A stretch of DNA of 64,000 nt, taken from NCBI RefSeq assembly GCF_900090105.1, contig NZ_FMDM01000002.1, forward strand, positions 172,960-236,959, read 5' to 3'. The translations under genes and the position numbers were made by a program. Source of the stretch: Micromonospora humi (GTDB taxonomy: Bacteria; Actinomycetota; Actinomycetes; Mycobacteriales; Micromonosporaceae). Positions 48,554 to 60,450 of the stretch are shown one piece after another; positions within the stretch are counted from its first letter, which is position 1, and every line of letters starts with the position of its first letter. The notes under the pieces are model-generated. The model was not told the origin of the DNA, made no database searches, and saw only the letters and a program-made list of their open reading frames with translations.

Positions 48554-51390
48554 CCGCGCCCGCCCCGACCGGCGTCTTCGGCGCGCTGCGCGAGCAGCTC
48601 ACCGACGCCGCCGCCGCGTTCGCCGGCTCACCCGACGCGTTCGCCGGGATCCTCGCCGGCATGGTCGACGACGTCGACCGGGCACTCGGCGAACGCCTCG
48701 AGATCTTCCCCGTCTGCCACCACTCCCCCGCGTCCGCGCTGGCCATGGCCCGACGGCTGCGCGCCCGCCCACCCCGGGTCATCTACCTCGAACTCTGCGA
48801 GGACCTGCGGCCCCTCCTCGACGAGCTGCGCAACTGCCGCCTGCCGGTGGCCGTGCAGGCGTTCGCCACCGAACTCGACGGCTTCCCCGCCGAGTGGAGC
48901 CCGCTGAGCGTCATCGCGCCCGTCACCGAGGCCTCCGCGGAATACCAGGCCATCGCGTACGCGCTGGACACCCCGGGCGTCGAGCTGGTGCTGGTGGACC
49001 GCTCCACCGACCACGTCTACCAGTGGGCCCCCCGCGACGACCAGCCGGCCGGCCCCCACCCGGCCCCGACCGCCGACGAGGACGCCGCCCTGCACGGCGA
49101 CGCGGTCGGCGTGGAGATCGGCGACCTGCGCCCCCGCTTCGCCGAACTCGAGTCCTACCTGCTGCACCACGGCAAGGTCCGGCACTGGTCGGAGTGGTGG
49201 GAGCAGTATGTCGAACGCCCCCTCGCCGACGCCGACCACGACACCTACCGGCAGGTCATGGTGCTGATCGGCAGCCTGTTCCGCCGGCTGCGCCCGAGCC
49301 GGTCCGCCCGCGACGACCGCGACGAGGACCGCGAGCGCCACATGTGGACCCGGATGCGCCAGCACCTCGCCGCCACCGGCGCCGACCCCGCCGACTGCCT
49401 CTACGTCTGCGGCGCCTTCCACGCCGCCAGCCGCGTCGAACAGTTCGGCCTCGACTCCACCGCGCCGGACTTCCCGATCAGCCCTCGCACCGGCACCCGC
49501 TGGCGCTACGGCCTCATCCCGTCCAGCCACTCCGCCATCGAGGCGCAGTTCGGGCTCGCTCCCGGCACCGTCTCCATCGCCGCCGCCAACTGGACCGCCG
49601 CGCTCGGCCGCACCCGGGTCACGCCGTTCCGGCTGGCCGGGCAGCAGACCGGGAAGAAGGGGCGCCGATCCCGCGCCGTCACCGCGCCCGCCCCGTCCGA
49701 CGTGACCACCGACCGGCTCACCGGCTTCCTCGCCGCGCCGCCCACGCTCGACGAGCTGGACGAGGCCGAGCTGCGCGGCTGGTGCGTCGACATCGTCCGG
49801 CTCGCCCGACGCAACGGCTACCTGGCCAGCACCGCCGACGCGATCGCCGTGTTCGAGACCTCGATCCTGCTGGCCAACCTGCGCAACCGGGCCCGACCCA
49901 CGCCGTACGACTTCGCCGACGCCGCGGTCACCTGCATCGAGAAGGACGTGGTGCCCGGCCGGCGCGACGTCCGCCGGCTCTGCGAGATCCTGCTCGGCGG
50001 CGACCGGATCGGCCAGGTCGGCTACGACTCCCTGCCACCGCTGGCCCGCGACGTCCTCGACCGGCTCCGCCCACTCGGCCTCGACCTGGAACGGCGCACC
50101 GTGCAACGCGCGCTGCTCGACCTGCGCGGCGACCCGGCGCGGGAAGCCTGCTCCGACCTGCTCTGGATGCTGCGACACCTGCTGCCCGCCGACGCGGTAC
50201 GGCCGATCATGGGCGAACGCCGCCTCGGCCACCGCTCCACCCAGGAGAGCTGGGACCTCGCCCTCGGCCGCAACCAGCGCGCCCTGATCGAGCTGGGCTA
50301 CGAGGGCGTCACCGTCGAGCAGGTGCTGGAGCAGCGGCTGCGGCGCGCGGTGCGTGGCCCGGACGCCACCGCCGCCCGCGCGCTCGCCGCCGTCGAGGAC
50401 GCCATCCGCCTGCTGGACAGCCCGCGCCTGGTCGACGAACTCGGCGCGCGGGCGGTGGAACTGCTCGCCACCGAACGCACCGTCGACGACGCGCCGGAGG
50501 TGCTGCGTCGCATCCGCCGGCTGCTCGCCCACCACCGCACCACCGCACCGGCGCTGCCCGCCTGGTGCCGGGCGTTCGTCACCACCGGCTACGCCCACTA
50601 CTGCACCCTGTTGCCCACCGCGTTCGTCGACGAGACGACAGGTGTCCGCCAGGTCGGCGCGATGCTCGGCTTCCTGTTTCACCTGGAGAGCCTCGCGCTG
50701 TCGCTGGGCTGTGACCGGTCGCAGCTCGAACTGGCCGTCGCCCAGGCCCACCCCGAGGCGCCGGCCAAGCTCGCGCTGCTCTGGGCCGCACGCCACCACC
50801 TCGGCCTGCTGCCGCTGGCGCACCTGCGCGAGCGCTGCGCCGACCTGCTGGCCAACCCGCTGGTCGTACCGGCGTTCCCGCACTACCTCTCCGGGTTCGT
50901 GCACGCCCTCGACCCGGTGCCGGGGCTGGCGCCGTTCGTGGTCGAGACCATGTCCGCCGCGTTCGCCCGGCTGCCCGACCCGGTGCTGCTGCCCTGGCTG
51001 CCCACCCTGATCACCACGCTGCGCGAACACGGCCCGGAACTGGTGCCGCTGCTGGTCCGCGAGGCGGAACGCACCTTCCCCGCCACGTTGCCCGCGCTGG
51101 ACGGCTGGACGCCCCCGTGGGCCGCCCAGCCCGCCGCGTCGGTCTCGCCCCCGACCGGGTCGCCGGCCGCCGGCCCCGGGCCGGCGCACGGGCTGCTCGT
51201 CGCGCACCCGGAGGCGGTCGACGCGGTGGCCGCGTTGCTCGGCTGCGACGCGCCGTGGCACTCCCCCGCCGCGCCCGGCCCGCCCGGTGGCGGCGGAGGC
51301 TCGCCGCTGGTGGCCGCGCACCCGGACACCGCCCACGCCGTGGCGGCCCTGCTGGCACCGCCGGGTCGGCCCGAGCTCAGTGCGGGGTGA
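48550..51390 (+). CDS. DUF5682-family protein
   Basis: 946 residues. The first 380 show conserved stretches FPVCHHSPASALAMARRL, YLELCEDLRPLL and YVCGAFHAASRVEQFGL; histidine/glutamate clusters suggest a catalytic or metal site. The middle is helical. The C-terminus repeats a short unit twice (LLVAHPEAVDAVAALLG and LVAAHPDTAHAVAALLA). DUF5682 proteins accompany MoxR-vWA-SWIM sets, and YehM may be the E. coli counterpart. Function unknown. Its last 14 bp overlap the convergent cupin gene. Confidence 0.85.
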   Translation: MTAPAPTGVFGALREQLTDAAAAFAGSPDAFAGILAGMVDDVDRALGERLEIFPVCHHSPASALAMARRLRARPPRVIYLELCEDLRPLLDELRNCRLPVAVQAFATELDGFPAEWSPLSVIAPVTEASAEYQAIAYALDTPGVELVLVDRSTDHVYQWAPRDDQPAGPHPAPTADEDAALHGDAVGVEIGDLRPRFAELESYLLHHGKVRHWSEWWEQYVERPLADADHDTYRQVMVLIGSLFRRLRPSRSARDDRDEDRERHMWTRMRQHLAATGADPADCLYVCGAFHAASRVEQFGLDSTAPDFPISPRTGTRWRYGLIPSSHSAIEAQFGLAPGTVSIAAANWTAALGRTRVTPFRLAGQQTGKKGRRSRAVTAPAPSDVTTDRLTGFLAAPPTLDELDEAELRGWCVDIVRLARRNGYLASTADAIAVFETSILLANLRNRARPTPYDFADAAVTCIEKDVVPGRRDVRRLCEILLGGDRIGQVGYDSLPPLARDVLDRLRPLGLDLERRTVQRALLDLRGDPAREACSDLLWMLRHLLPADAVRPIMGERRLGHRSTQESWDLALGRNQRALIELGYEGVTVEQVLEQRLRRAVRGPDATAARALAAVEDAIRLLDSPRLVDELGARAVELLATERTVDDAPEVLRRIRRLLAHHRTTAPALPAWCRAFVTTGYAHYCTLLPTAFVDETTGVRQVGAMLGFLFHLESLALSLGCDRSQLELAVAQAHPEAPAKLALLWAARHHLGLLPLAHLRERCADLLANPLVVPAFPHYLSGFVHALDPVPGLAPFVVETMSAAFARLPDPVLLPWLPTLITTLREHGPELVPLLVREAERTFPATLPALDGWTPPWAAQPAASVSPPTGSPAAGPGPAHGLLVAHPEAVDAVAALLGCDAPWHSPAAPGPPGGGGGSPLVAAHPDTAHAVAALLAPPGRPELSAG

Positions 51391-51709
51391 CCAGGGGCCG
51401 GCTGTTGTCCACGAAGTAGGAGGAGAGCATCCGGGTCTCGACGTCGCCGACGTTGCGGGCGTTGTGCACGACGTCCGGCGGGATCAGGAACGGCTCTCCG
51501 GCGCCGACGGTGAGCGAAGGCCGGTCGTCGAATTCCATCACGATGTCGCCCTGGATCAGGTAGCCGACCTCCTCGCCGGGGTGGCTGTGCCGCCCCGACT
51601 CGTGGCCGACCGGGATCCGGAACAGGGTCTGCACGATCAGCCGGCCCGGCACCTCGGCGTGGGCACGCTGCAACTCGGTGCGGACGACGCCTTCGGTCGA
51701 CGGTCCCAT
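51377..51709 (-). CDS. Cupin-domain protein
   Basis: 110 residues, one cupin barrel. Motif 1 is GRHSHPGEEVGYLIQGDIVME with HxH-x-E metal ligands; motif 2 is PFLIPPDVVHNARN. Small single cupins of this type bind a metal and may be dioxygenases, isomerases or sensors. The ATG before GPSTEGVV was preferred because the upstream extension is proline-rich and unconserved in look. Confidence 0.87.
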   Translation of the reverse strand: MGPSTEGVVRTELQRAHAEVPGRLIVQTLFRIPVGHESGRHSHPGEEVGYLIQGDIVMEFDDRPSLTVGAGEPFLIPPDVVHNARNVGDVETRMLSSYFVDNSRPLVTPH

Positions 51710-51810
51710 GACGGCGTGCTCCTCTCCGGGCGGCGGGCCGGGTAACGGCTTCGACGGTATCCGGGAACGGCCGGGCCTTCTGGGCACTTGCCGGCGGCAG
51801 GCACCATGGA

Positions 51811-52194
51811 GTGGTGATCCGCTTCCTGCTGAACCTGTTGTGGCTCGTCTTCGGTGGCGGTTTCGTCCTGGCCCTGGGCTACGGCGTGGCCGCCCTGATC
51901 TGCTTCGTCCTCGTCGTCACCATCCCGTTCGGCGTCGCCTCGCTGCGCCTCGCCCTGTACGCGCTCTGGCCGTTCGGCCGCACGCTGGTGCCGAAGCCGG
52001 GCGCCGGCGTCCCGTCCGGCCTGGCGAACGTGCTCTGGGTGCTGCTGGCCGGCTGGTGGCTGGCCCTGTCGCACATCCTCGCCGGGGTCGCGCTCTGCGT
52101 GACGATCATCGGCATCCCGTTCGGGGTGGCCAACTTCAAGCTGGTCCCGGCCGCGCTCTGGCCACTCGGCCAGGAGGTCGTCGAGACTCCCTGA
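51811..52194 (+). CDS. YccF-family inner-membrane protein
   Basis: 127 residues with hydrophobic segments and the internal duplication typical of YccF: VTIPFGVASLRLALYALWPFGR and TIIGIPFGVANFKLVPAALWPLG. Each copy follows a transmembrane hairpin. Function unknown. Two adjacent GTG codons can serve as start and make proteins differing by one residue. Confidence 0.9.
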   Translation: MVIRFLLNLLWLVFGGGFVLALGYGVAALICFVLVVTIPFGVASLRLALYALWPFGRTLVPKPGAGVPSGLANVLWVLLAGWWLALSHILAGVALCVTIIGIPFGVANFKLVPAALWPLGQEVVETP

Positions 52195-52307
52195 CCCGGC
52201 CGCATCCGACCGTCAGCCACCCTCCTTCTGGCGCCTGCCGAGCTGACGTCAGCAACGACTCGGGTCGCCCGAGGGGGTCGATCCCCAACGCGGTCACATC
52301 CTCTCAA

Positions 52308-52324
52308 GCATCCTAGGAGGATAG
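52308..52324 (+). promoter_or_regulatory. GCATCCTAGGAGGATAG element, copy 2
   Basis: Matches the element at 31376 at 16 of 17 positions. Here the AGGAGG inside it also forms the ribosome-binding site of the next gene. Confidence 0.5.
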
Positions 52325-52325
52325 T

Positions 52326-53156
52326 GTGGTGCCGGGGCGGGCGAATGCGACTCGCGTTCGGCGACGGGTGACTACCGTCGGTGGGGTGGTGGGTCGGGAC
52401 GGGGTGATCGAGGAGCTGAAGGCGGATCCGGCGATGTCCGGCCTGCGCCGTTCGCTGGACTTCTACCACGGCGATCCGGCGCGCGAGGCGGCACTCGACG
52501 CGTTCTACGCGCCGCTGGTCCGCGCCGGCGACCTGGTCCTCGACGTCGGCGCGCACGTGGGCGACCGGCTGGCCAGCTTCCGCCGGCTCGGCGCGCGGGT
52601 GGTGGCGGTGGAGCCGCAACCGCTGTGCGCCCGGGTGCTGCGCGCGCTGCACGACGGCGACGACACCGTGACGGTGCTGGAGGCGGCCTGCGGACCGACC
52701 GCCGCACCGGTCCGGCTGCACGTGAACTCCGTCAACCCGACCGTCTCCACCGCTTCCCGGAGTTTCGTCCGGGCGGCCGGGCACGCCGCCGGCTGGGAGG
52801 GCGAGACCTGGGACGGCGAGATCGAGGTCGCCGGCACCACACTGGACGCGCTGATCGACACGTACGGCGTGCCGGCGTTCGTGAAGATCGACGTGGAGGG
52901 CTTCGAGGACGCCGTGCTGGCCGGTCTGAACCGGCCGGTACCGGCGCTGTCGTTCGAGTTCACCACGATCGCCCGGGAGTTGGCCGGACGCTGCCTGGAC
53001 CGGCTCACCGCGCTCGGTTTCACCGCGTTCACCGTGGCGCTCGGCGACGAGATGACGTTCGCGCTGCCGAGCTGGCGGCCGGCGACGGAGGTGGCGGCTT
53101 ACCTGGACGCGCTGCCGCACGAGGCGAACGCCGGCGACGTGTACGCGCGGAGCTGA
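52326..53156 (+). CDS. FkbM-family SAM-dependent methyltransferase
   Basis: 276 residues. SAM motif I is LVLDVGAHVGDRLASF, the acidic loop is VVAVEPQP, and KIDVEGFEDAVLAGL is the FkbM signature. It probably O-methylates a sugar or metabolite; the substrate is unknown. Several GTG codons are available; the first, 5 nt behind AGGAGG, was taken, though the conserved part starts only near residue 26. Confidence 0.87.
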   Translation: MVPGRANATRVRRRVTTVGGVVGRDGVIEELKADPAMSGLRRSLDFYHGDPAREAALDAFYAPLVRAGDLVLDVGAHVGDRLASFRRLGARVVAVEPQPLCARVLRALHDGDDTVTVLEAACGPTAAPVRLHVNSVNPTVSTASRSFVRAAGHAAGWEGETWDGEIEVAGTTLDALIDTYGVPAFVKIDVEGFEDAVLAGLNRPVPALSFEFTTIARELAGRCLDRLTALGFTAFTVALGDEMTFALPSWRPATEVAAYLDALPHEANAGDVYARS

Positions 53157-53333
53157 CGTCCGTCCACATCGGATGACCGTCGTCCGGCCGTATTGACGCT
53201 GCTCACCGGCTTGATCGACACATCCGCTGCCCGGCCGCTTTTTTCAAGGGTCGAACTTAGTCATGTTTCGTTACCGGCTCGTTATTGACGTGACCGGCGC
53301 CACTTCGGTTGACTGCCACGGAACCGCTACCGC

Positions 53334-53341
53334 AACCGGTT
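53334..53341. promoter_or_regulatory. Possible LacI-type operator
   Basis: AACCGGTT with central CpG lies 40 bp before the lacI start, matching the CG-centred core of LacI-family sites. It is flanked by a partial half-site GGAACCG about 10 bp upstream. Confidence 0.4.
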
Positions 53342-53381
53342 CCGAAACACCCTCCTCATCCCTGCGACCCGGGAGCGTCAC

Positions 53382-54383
53382 GTGCCGATCACCATCGCCG
53401 ACGTCGCCACCCGGGCCGGGGTGAGCAAGACGACCGTCTCGCGGGTGCTCAACGGCAAGGGCGAGGTGCACATCCGCACCGCCGACCGGGTCCGTGCGGT
53501 GATCAGCGACCTCGGCTACGTGCCGAGCGCCCGCGCGGTCGGGCTGGCCCGCGGGCGCACCCGGGTGGTCGGCATGCTGGTGCCGGCGCTGACCTGGCCC
53601 TGGATGGGCGAGGTGCTGCAGGGCGCGGCCGACGCGGTCGAGGCCGAGGGCTACGGCATGCTGTTGTTCACCTGCACCCACGGCGACGAGTCGATGCGGC
53701 GGTTCGCCTCCCAGGTCTCCGCCAAGTCCTTCGACGGCCTGCTCGTGGTCGAACCCGAGGGCACCCTCGACTACATCACCGGCCTGCACCGGCGCGGCCT
53801 GCCGGTGATCCTCATCGACGACCGCGGTCACCAGCCCGGCTTCCCGTCGGTGCGGACCACCAACGAGGACGGCGCCCGGGCCGCCGCCGCGCACCTGCTG
53901 TCCCTGGGCCGCCGACGGCCGCTGGTCATCACCGGCCTGCGCCGGTTCGGCTGCACCCGGGAACGGCTCGCCGGCTTCGCCGGCGGGTTCGCCGACGCCG
54001 GCGTACCCATCGCGCCGGAACGGGTCGTGGAGGGCGACTTCACCTTCGAGTGCGGGCGCGCGGCGGTGCGCCGGCTGCTCGCCGACGGCGTGCCGTTCGA
54101 CGCGGTCTTCGCGCACAACGACCTCTCCGCCGCCGGCGCGTTGCAGGCGCTGCGCGACGCCGGCCGGCGCGTCCCGCAGGACGTGGCGGTGGTCGGCTTC
54201 GACGACCTGCCGCTCGCCGGGCACACCCATCCCCCGCTGAGCTCGGTGCACCAGCCGCTGCGGGAGATGGGCACGGCCGCGGCCCGACTCCTCATCGCCC
54301 ACCTCACCGGCACACCGCTGCCCGACACCCCGACCGTCATCCCGACCGGCTTCGCCGCCCGCGCCTCCACCCGCGTCACCTGA
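53382..54383 (+). CDS. LacI-family transcriptional regulator
   Basis: 333 residues. Helix-turn-helix at 3-26 ([21 protein letters not shown]), hinge, then a sugar-binding core ending [20 protein letters not shown], the usual C-terminal signature. It precedes a complete ABC importer and glycosidase operon and is the obvious candidate regulator of it. GTG start behind a GAGCG-rich leader. A short hairpin follows the gene. Confidence 0.93.
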   Translation: MPITIADVATRAGVSKTTVSRVLNGKGEVHIRTADRVRAVISDLGYVPSARAVGLARGRTRVVGMLVPALTWPWMGEVLQGAADAVEAEGYGMLLFTCTHGDESMRRFASQVSAKSFDGLLVVEPEGTLDYITGLHRRGLPVILIDDRGHQPGFPSVRTTNEDGARAAAAHLLSLGRRRPLVITGLRRFGCTRERLAGFAGGFADAGVPIAPERVVEGDFTFECGRAAVRRLLADGVPFDAVFAHNDLSAAGALQALRDAGRRVPQDVAVVGFDDLPLAGHTHPPLSSVHQPLREMGTAAARLLIAHLTGTPLPDTPTVIPTGFAARASTRVT

Positions 54384-54411
54384 GCGCCACCCCGCCGCAC
54401 CCGGCGACCCG

Positions 54412-54434
54412 CCGGCGGGCAGCCAGCCCGCCGG
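54412..54434 (+). terminator. Weak hairpin after lacI
   Basis: A 9-bp stem CCGGCGGGC/GCCCGCCGG with a 5-nt loop between lacI and the binding-protein gene. It may separate the two transcripts. Confidence 0.45.
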
Positions 54435-54504
54435 TGCACCACCGCACACCCTCCATCCACCACATCCCGCCCGAGGACACGCGGGACCACCGAGGGAGAC
54501 CTCC

Positions 54505-56184
<1,680 letters not shown>

Positions 56185-56191
56185 CCCGGTG

Positions 56192-56231
56192 CCGCCTCCC
56201 CGGCCGGCGCGCCCGCCGGCCGGGGAGGCGG
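56192..56231 (+). promoter_or_regulatory. Intra-operon hairpin after the binding-protein gene
   Basis: An 18-bp perfect stem (CCGCCTCCCCGGCCGGCG and complement) with a CGCC loop and no U-tract lies between the binding-protein and ATPase genes. At this place it probably stabilises the upstream mRNA or lowers read-through, giving more binding protein than transporter. Confidence 0.65.
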
Positions 56232-56271
56232 ACCCCGCCCTCGCCCCGGCAACCCCAGACAGGAATTCGGC

Positions 56272-57399
56272 ATGACGACGACCGAGAGCGCCCCGGCGCC
56301 GGCCGACGAGGTGGTGCTGGAGGCCGTCGGCCTGACCAAGCACTTCCCGGTCCGCCGGCGGCTGCGCGACCTCCTCTCCCGGACCCCGACGGTGGTGCAC
56401 GCCGTCGACGACGTCTCGATCGCGCTGCGCCGCGGCCGGGTGACCGCGCTGGTCGGCGAGTCCGGCTCCGGCAAGTCCACGGTGGCCCGGCTGCTGGCCC
56501 AGCTCTACCCGCGTACCGGCGGCGACATCCGGCTGCACGGCGCGTCGATCCGGGTACGCGGCGGCCGCCGCTTCCGGGCGTACGTGCGCCGGGTGCAGCT
56601 GATCCTGCAGGACCCGTTCGCCTCGCTGAACCCGGTGCACACCGTCCGCTACCACCTGACCCGGTCGCTGCGCATCCACGGCAACGCCGGGACCGGCCCG
56701 GACGGGCTGGAGAAGGCGCTCGCCGACCTGCTCACCCGGGTCAGCCTCACCCCGCCGGAGCGCTATCTGGACGCGTTCCCGCACGAGCTGTCCGGCGGCC
56801 AGCGCCAGCGCATCGCGATCGCGCGGGCGCTCGGCGCCGACCCCGAGGTACTGCTGGCCGACGAGCCGGTCTCCATGCTGGACGTCTCGATCCGCCTCGG
56901 CGTGCTCAACCTGCTCCAGGACCTGAAGGACCGGCTCAACCTGGCGATCCTCTACATCACCCACGACATCGCGTCGGCCCGCTACTTCGCCGACGACACC
57001 ATCGTGATGTACGCCGGCCGGATGGTCGAGGGCGGCGACAGCGAGACGGTCACCCAGCGGCCGGCGCACCCGTACACCCGGTTGTTGACCGACTCGGCGC
57101 CGGATCCGGAACGGATCACCGGCGCGGGCGGCGACGCCGACGCGGCGACCGAGCGCGGGCACGGGGAACCGCCGAGCCTGATCCGCCCGCCGGCCGGCTG
57201 CCGGTTCCACCCGCGCTGCCCGCACGCCATGCCCCGGTGCACCACCGAGCTGCCGCCGCCGATCCCGGTCGACGACCGGCCCGGGCACTGGGCGGCGTGC
57301 TGGCTGTTCGACCCGGCCACCGTCGCGGCCGAGAAGACCGGGACCGCCGCCGCGACCCCGACAGCCGGCGCCACCGCCGGGCAGGAGGCGGCCCGATGA
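56272..57399 (+). CDS. ABC importer ATP-binding protein (DppF/OppF-like)
   Basis: 375 residues. Walker A GESGSGKS, signature LSGGQRQR, Walker [13 protein letters not shown], and the C-terminal oligopeptide-transporter ATPase extension with cysteines C...C ([14 protein letters not shown]), which can hold a [4Fe-4S] cluster. It pairs with the second ATPase of the operon. The stop overlaps the start of the first permease gene. Confidence 0.93.
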   Translation: MTTTESAPAPADEVVLEAVGLTKHFPVRRRLRDLLSRTPTVVHAVDDVSIALRRGRVTALVGESGSGKSTVARLLAQLYPRTGGDIRLHGASIRVRGGRRFRAYVRRVQLILQDPFASLNPVHTVRYHLTRSLRIHGNAGTGPDGLEKALADLLTRVSLTPPERYLDAFPHELSGGQRQRIAIARALGADPEVLLADEPVSMLDVSIRLGVLNLLQDLKDRLNLAILYITHDIASARYFADDTIVMYAGRMVEGGDSETVTQRPAHPYTRLLTDSAPDPERITGAGGDADAATERGHGEPPSLIRPPAGCRFHPRCPHAMPRCTTELPPPIPVDDRPGHWAACWLFDPATVAAEKTGTAAATPTAGATAGQEAAR

Positions 57400-58373
57400 G
57401 GTTCCTGCTGCAACGGGTGGCGTTCTACCTGTTCACCGCGTGGGCGGCGATCACCCTCAACTTCTTCATTCCGCGGATCGTGCCGGGTGACCCGGTGCAG
57501 TCGCTGATCTCCCGCAACCAGGGCCGGATCAGCGCCGACGCGATCGCGTCGCTGCGGGTGCTGTTCGGGCTGGACTCCGACCGCAACCTGTGGGAGCAGT
57601 ACGTGGCCTACTGGGGCCAGCTCCTGCACGGCGACCTGGGGTTGTCGTTCACGTTCTTCCCGGCGCCGGTGTCCGAGGTGATCGGGAGCAGCCTGCCGTG
57701 GACGGTCGGGCTGGTCGGCGTCACCACGATCGTCAGCTTCCTGCTCGGCACCGCCCTCGGCGTCGGCGCGGGCTGGCGGCGCGGGTCGTGGATCGACGGG
57801 CTGCTGCCGGCCACCACGTTCCTCTCCTCGATCCCCTACTTCTGGCTGGGTCTGGTGGCGATCGCGTTGTTCGCCGGGCCGGGCAGCTTCTTCCCGTCCT
57901 CCGGCGGCTACGAGCCGGGGCTGGTGCCGGCATTCGACGCGTACTTCATCCCGAGCGCGTTGCAGCACAGCATCCTGCCGGCGGCGACCATCCTGGTGTC
58001 GTCGATGAGCGGCTGGATCCTCAGCATGCGCAACATGATGGTCACCGTCTCCAGCGAGGACTACATCACCGTCGCGCACGCCAAGGGGCTCTCCGAGCGC
58101 CGGGTGGCGCTCAGCTACGCCGCCCGCAACGCGCTGCTGCCCAACGTCTCCGGTTTCGCGCTGTCGCTGGGCTTCATCGTCGGCGGCACCCTGCTGGTGG
58201 AGATCGTCTTCTCCTACCCGGGCCTGGGGTTCCAGCTCTTCCAGGCCGTCGGCAGCAAGGACTACCCGCTCATGCAGGGCATCTTCCTGATCATCACGAT
58301 CTCGGTGCTGGTGGCGAACCTGCTGGCCGACGTCGCGTACCTGCTTCTCGACCCGCGGACCCGAAAGAGCTGA
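57396..58373 (+). CDS. ABC importer permease (DppB/OppB-like)
   Basis: 325 residues, six helices. The N-terminal TM1 ([21 protein letters not shown]) with RIVPGDPV is the OppB signature. The EAA loop is [22 protein letters not shown], which contacts the ATPases. It works with the next gene's permease. ATG overlaps the upstream stop (ATGA). Confidence 0.93.
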   Translation: MRFLLQRVAFYLFTAWAAITLNFFIPRIVPGDPVQSLISRNQGRISADAIASLRVLFGLDSDRNLWEQYVAYWGQLLHGDLGLSFTFFPAPVSEVIGSSLPWTVGLVGVTTIVSFLLGTALGVGAGWRRGSWIDGLLPATTFLSSIPYFWLGLVAIALFAGPGSFFPSSGGYEPGLVPAFDAYFIPSALQHSILPAATILVSSMSGWILSMRNMMVTVSSEDYITVAHAKGLSERRVALSYAARNALLPNVSGFALSLGFIVGGTLLVEIVFSYPGLGFQLFQAVGSKDYPLMQGIFLIITISVLVANLLADVAYLLLDPRTRKS

Positions 58374-58377
58374 GCCG

Positions 58378-59408
58378 ATGACAATCTCCCCGTCGAGCAT
58401 CGAGCAGGTCATCCCCGGGCAGGGCGCGATGGCGCAGCCGTCGGCCCGGGCGCGGCGACGCCGGTTCCGCTTCGTGGCCAACGCCAAGGCCGCCACCGGG
58501 CTGGTCGTCCTCGGCGTGTACGCGCTGCTGGCGGTGATCGGGCCGTGGATCGCGCCGTACGACCCGGACGCGCGGAGCGCCGACGTGCTCCAGGCGCCGT
58601 CGACCCGGCACTGGTTCGGCACCACCCACCTCGGGCAGGACATCTTCAGCCAGATCCTGGTCGGCGCGCGCAGCGTGATGGTGGTGGGGCTGATCGCCGG
58701 CGTGCTGGCCACCGTCCTGTCCATCCTGATCGGGGTGACCGCCGGCTACCTGGGCGGCGCGGCCGACGAGAGCCTGTCCGCGCTGTCCAACGTGTTCCTG
58801 GTGATCCCGGCGCTGCCGCTGATCATCATCGTGGCGTCGCTCGTCGACCAGGCCGGTGACCTGCTGGTCGCGCTGATCATCGGGCTCACCTCGTGGGCGT
58901 GGGGGGCCCGGGTGCTGCGGGCGCAGACCCTGTCGCTGCGTCGCCGGGACTACGTGGAGGCGGCCCGGGCCACCGGCGAGCGGACCTGGCGGATCATCGG
59001 GTTCGAGATCCTGCCGAACCTGACCGCGATCATCGCCTCCGGCTTCGTCGGCACGGTGATCTTCGCGGTAATGTCGGAGATCACCCTGGCGTTCATCGGC
59101 ATCTCCTCGGTCAGCTCCTGGAACTGGGGAACCATCCTGTTCTGGGCGCAGGGCCAGCAGGCGCTCGCGCAGGGCGCGTGGTGGTGGTTCGTGCCGGCCG
59201 GGCTGGCCATCGCGCTGCTCGGCACCGCGCTCGCCCTGATCAACTTCGGCATCGACGAGTTCGTCAGCCCCCGGTTGCGCACCGGCGGCCGGACCCGGAT
59301 CCGCACCGCCGACGGCCGCACCGTGCGGATGCGGGTCGGCTTCACCCCGGTGCTGGCCCCGAGAGCGGCCCCCGTGCCGATGCAGGACACCCGAGAGGAC
59401 CGGACCTC

Positions 59409-59412
<4 letters not shown>
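58378..59412 (+). CDS. ABC importer permease (DppC/OppC-like)
   Basis: 344 residues. An N-terminal OppC segment (SAKAATGLVVLGVYALLAVIGPW-like) then HWFGTTHLGQDIFSQILVGA, the DppC signature, and the EAA loop DYVEAARATGERTWRIIGFE. Six helices. The C-terminal arginine-rich tail is unusual in length. It starts 4 bp after the partner permease and overlaps the second ATPase start. Confidence 0.93.
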
Positions 59413-60416
<1,004 letters not shown>

Positions 60417-60450
60417 AGAGTCCGAGCCCACCGCTACCGCGAGGAGAACC

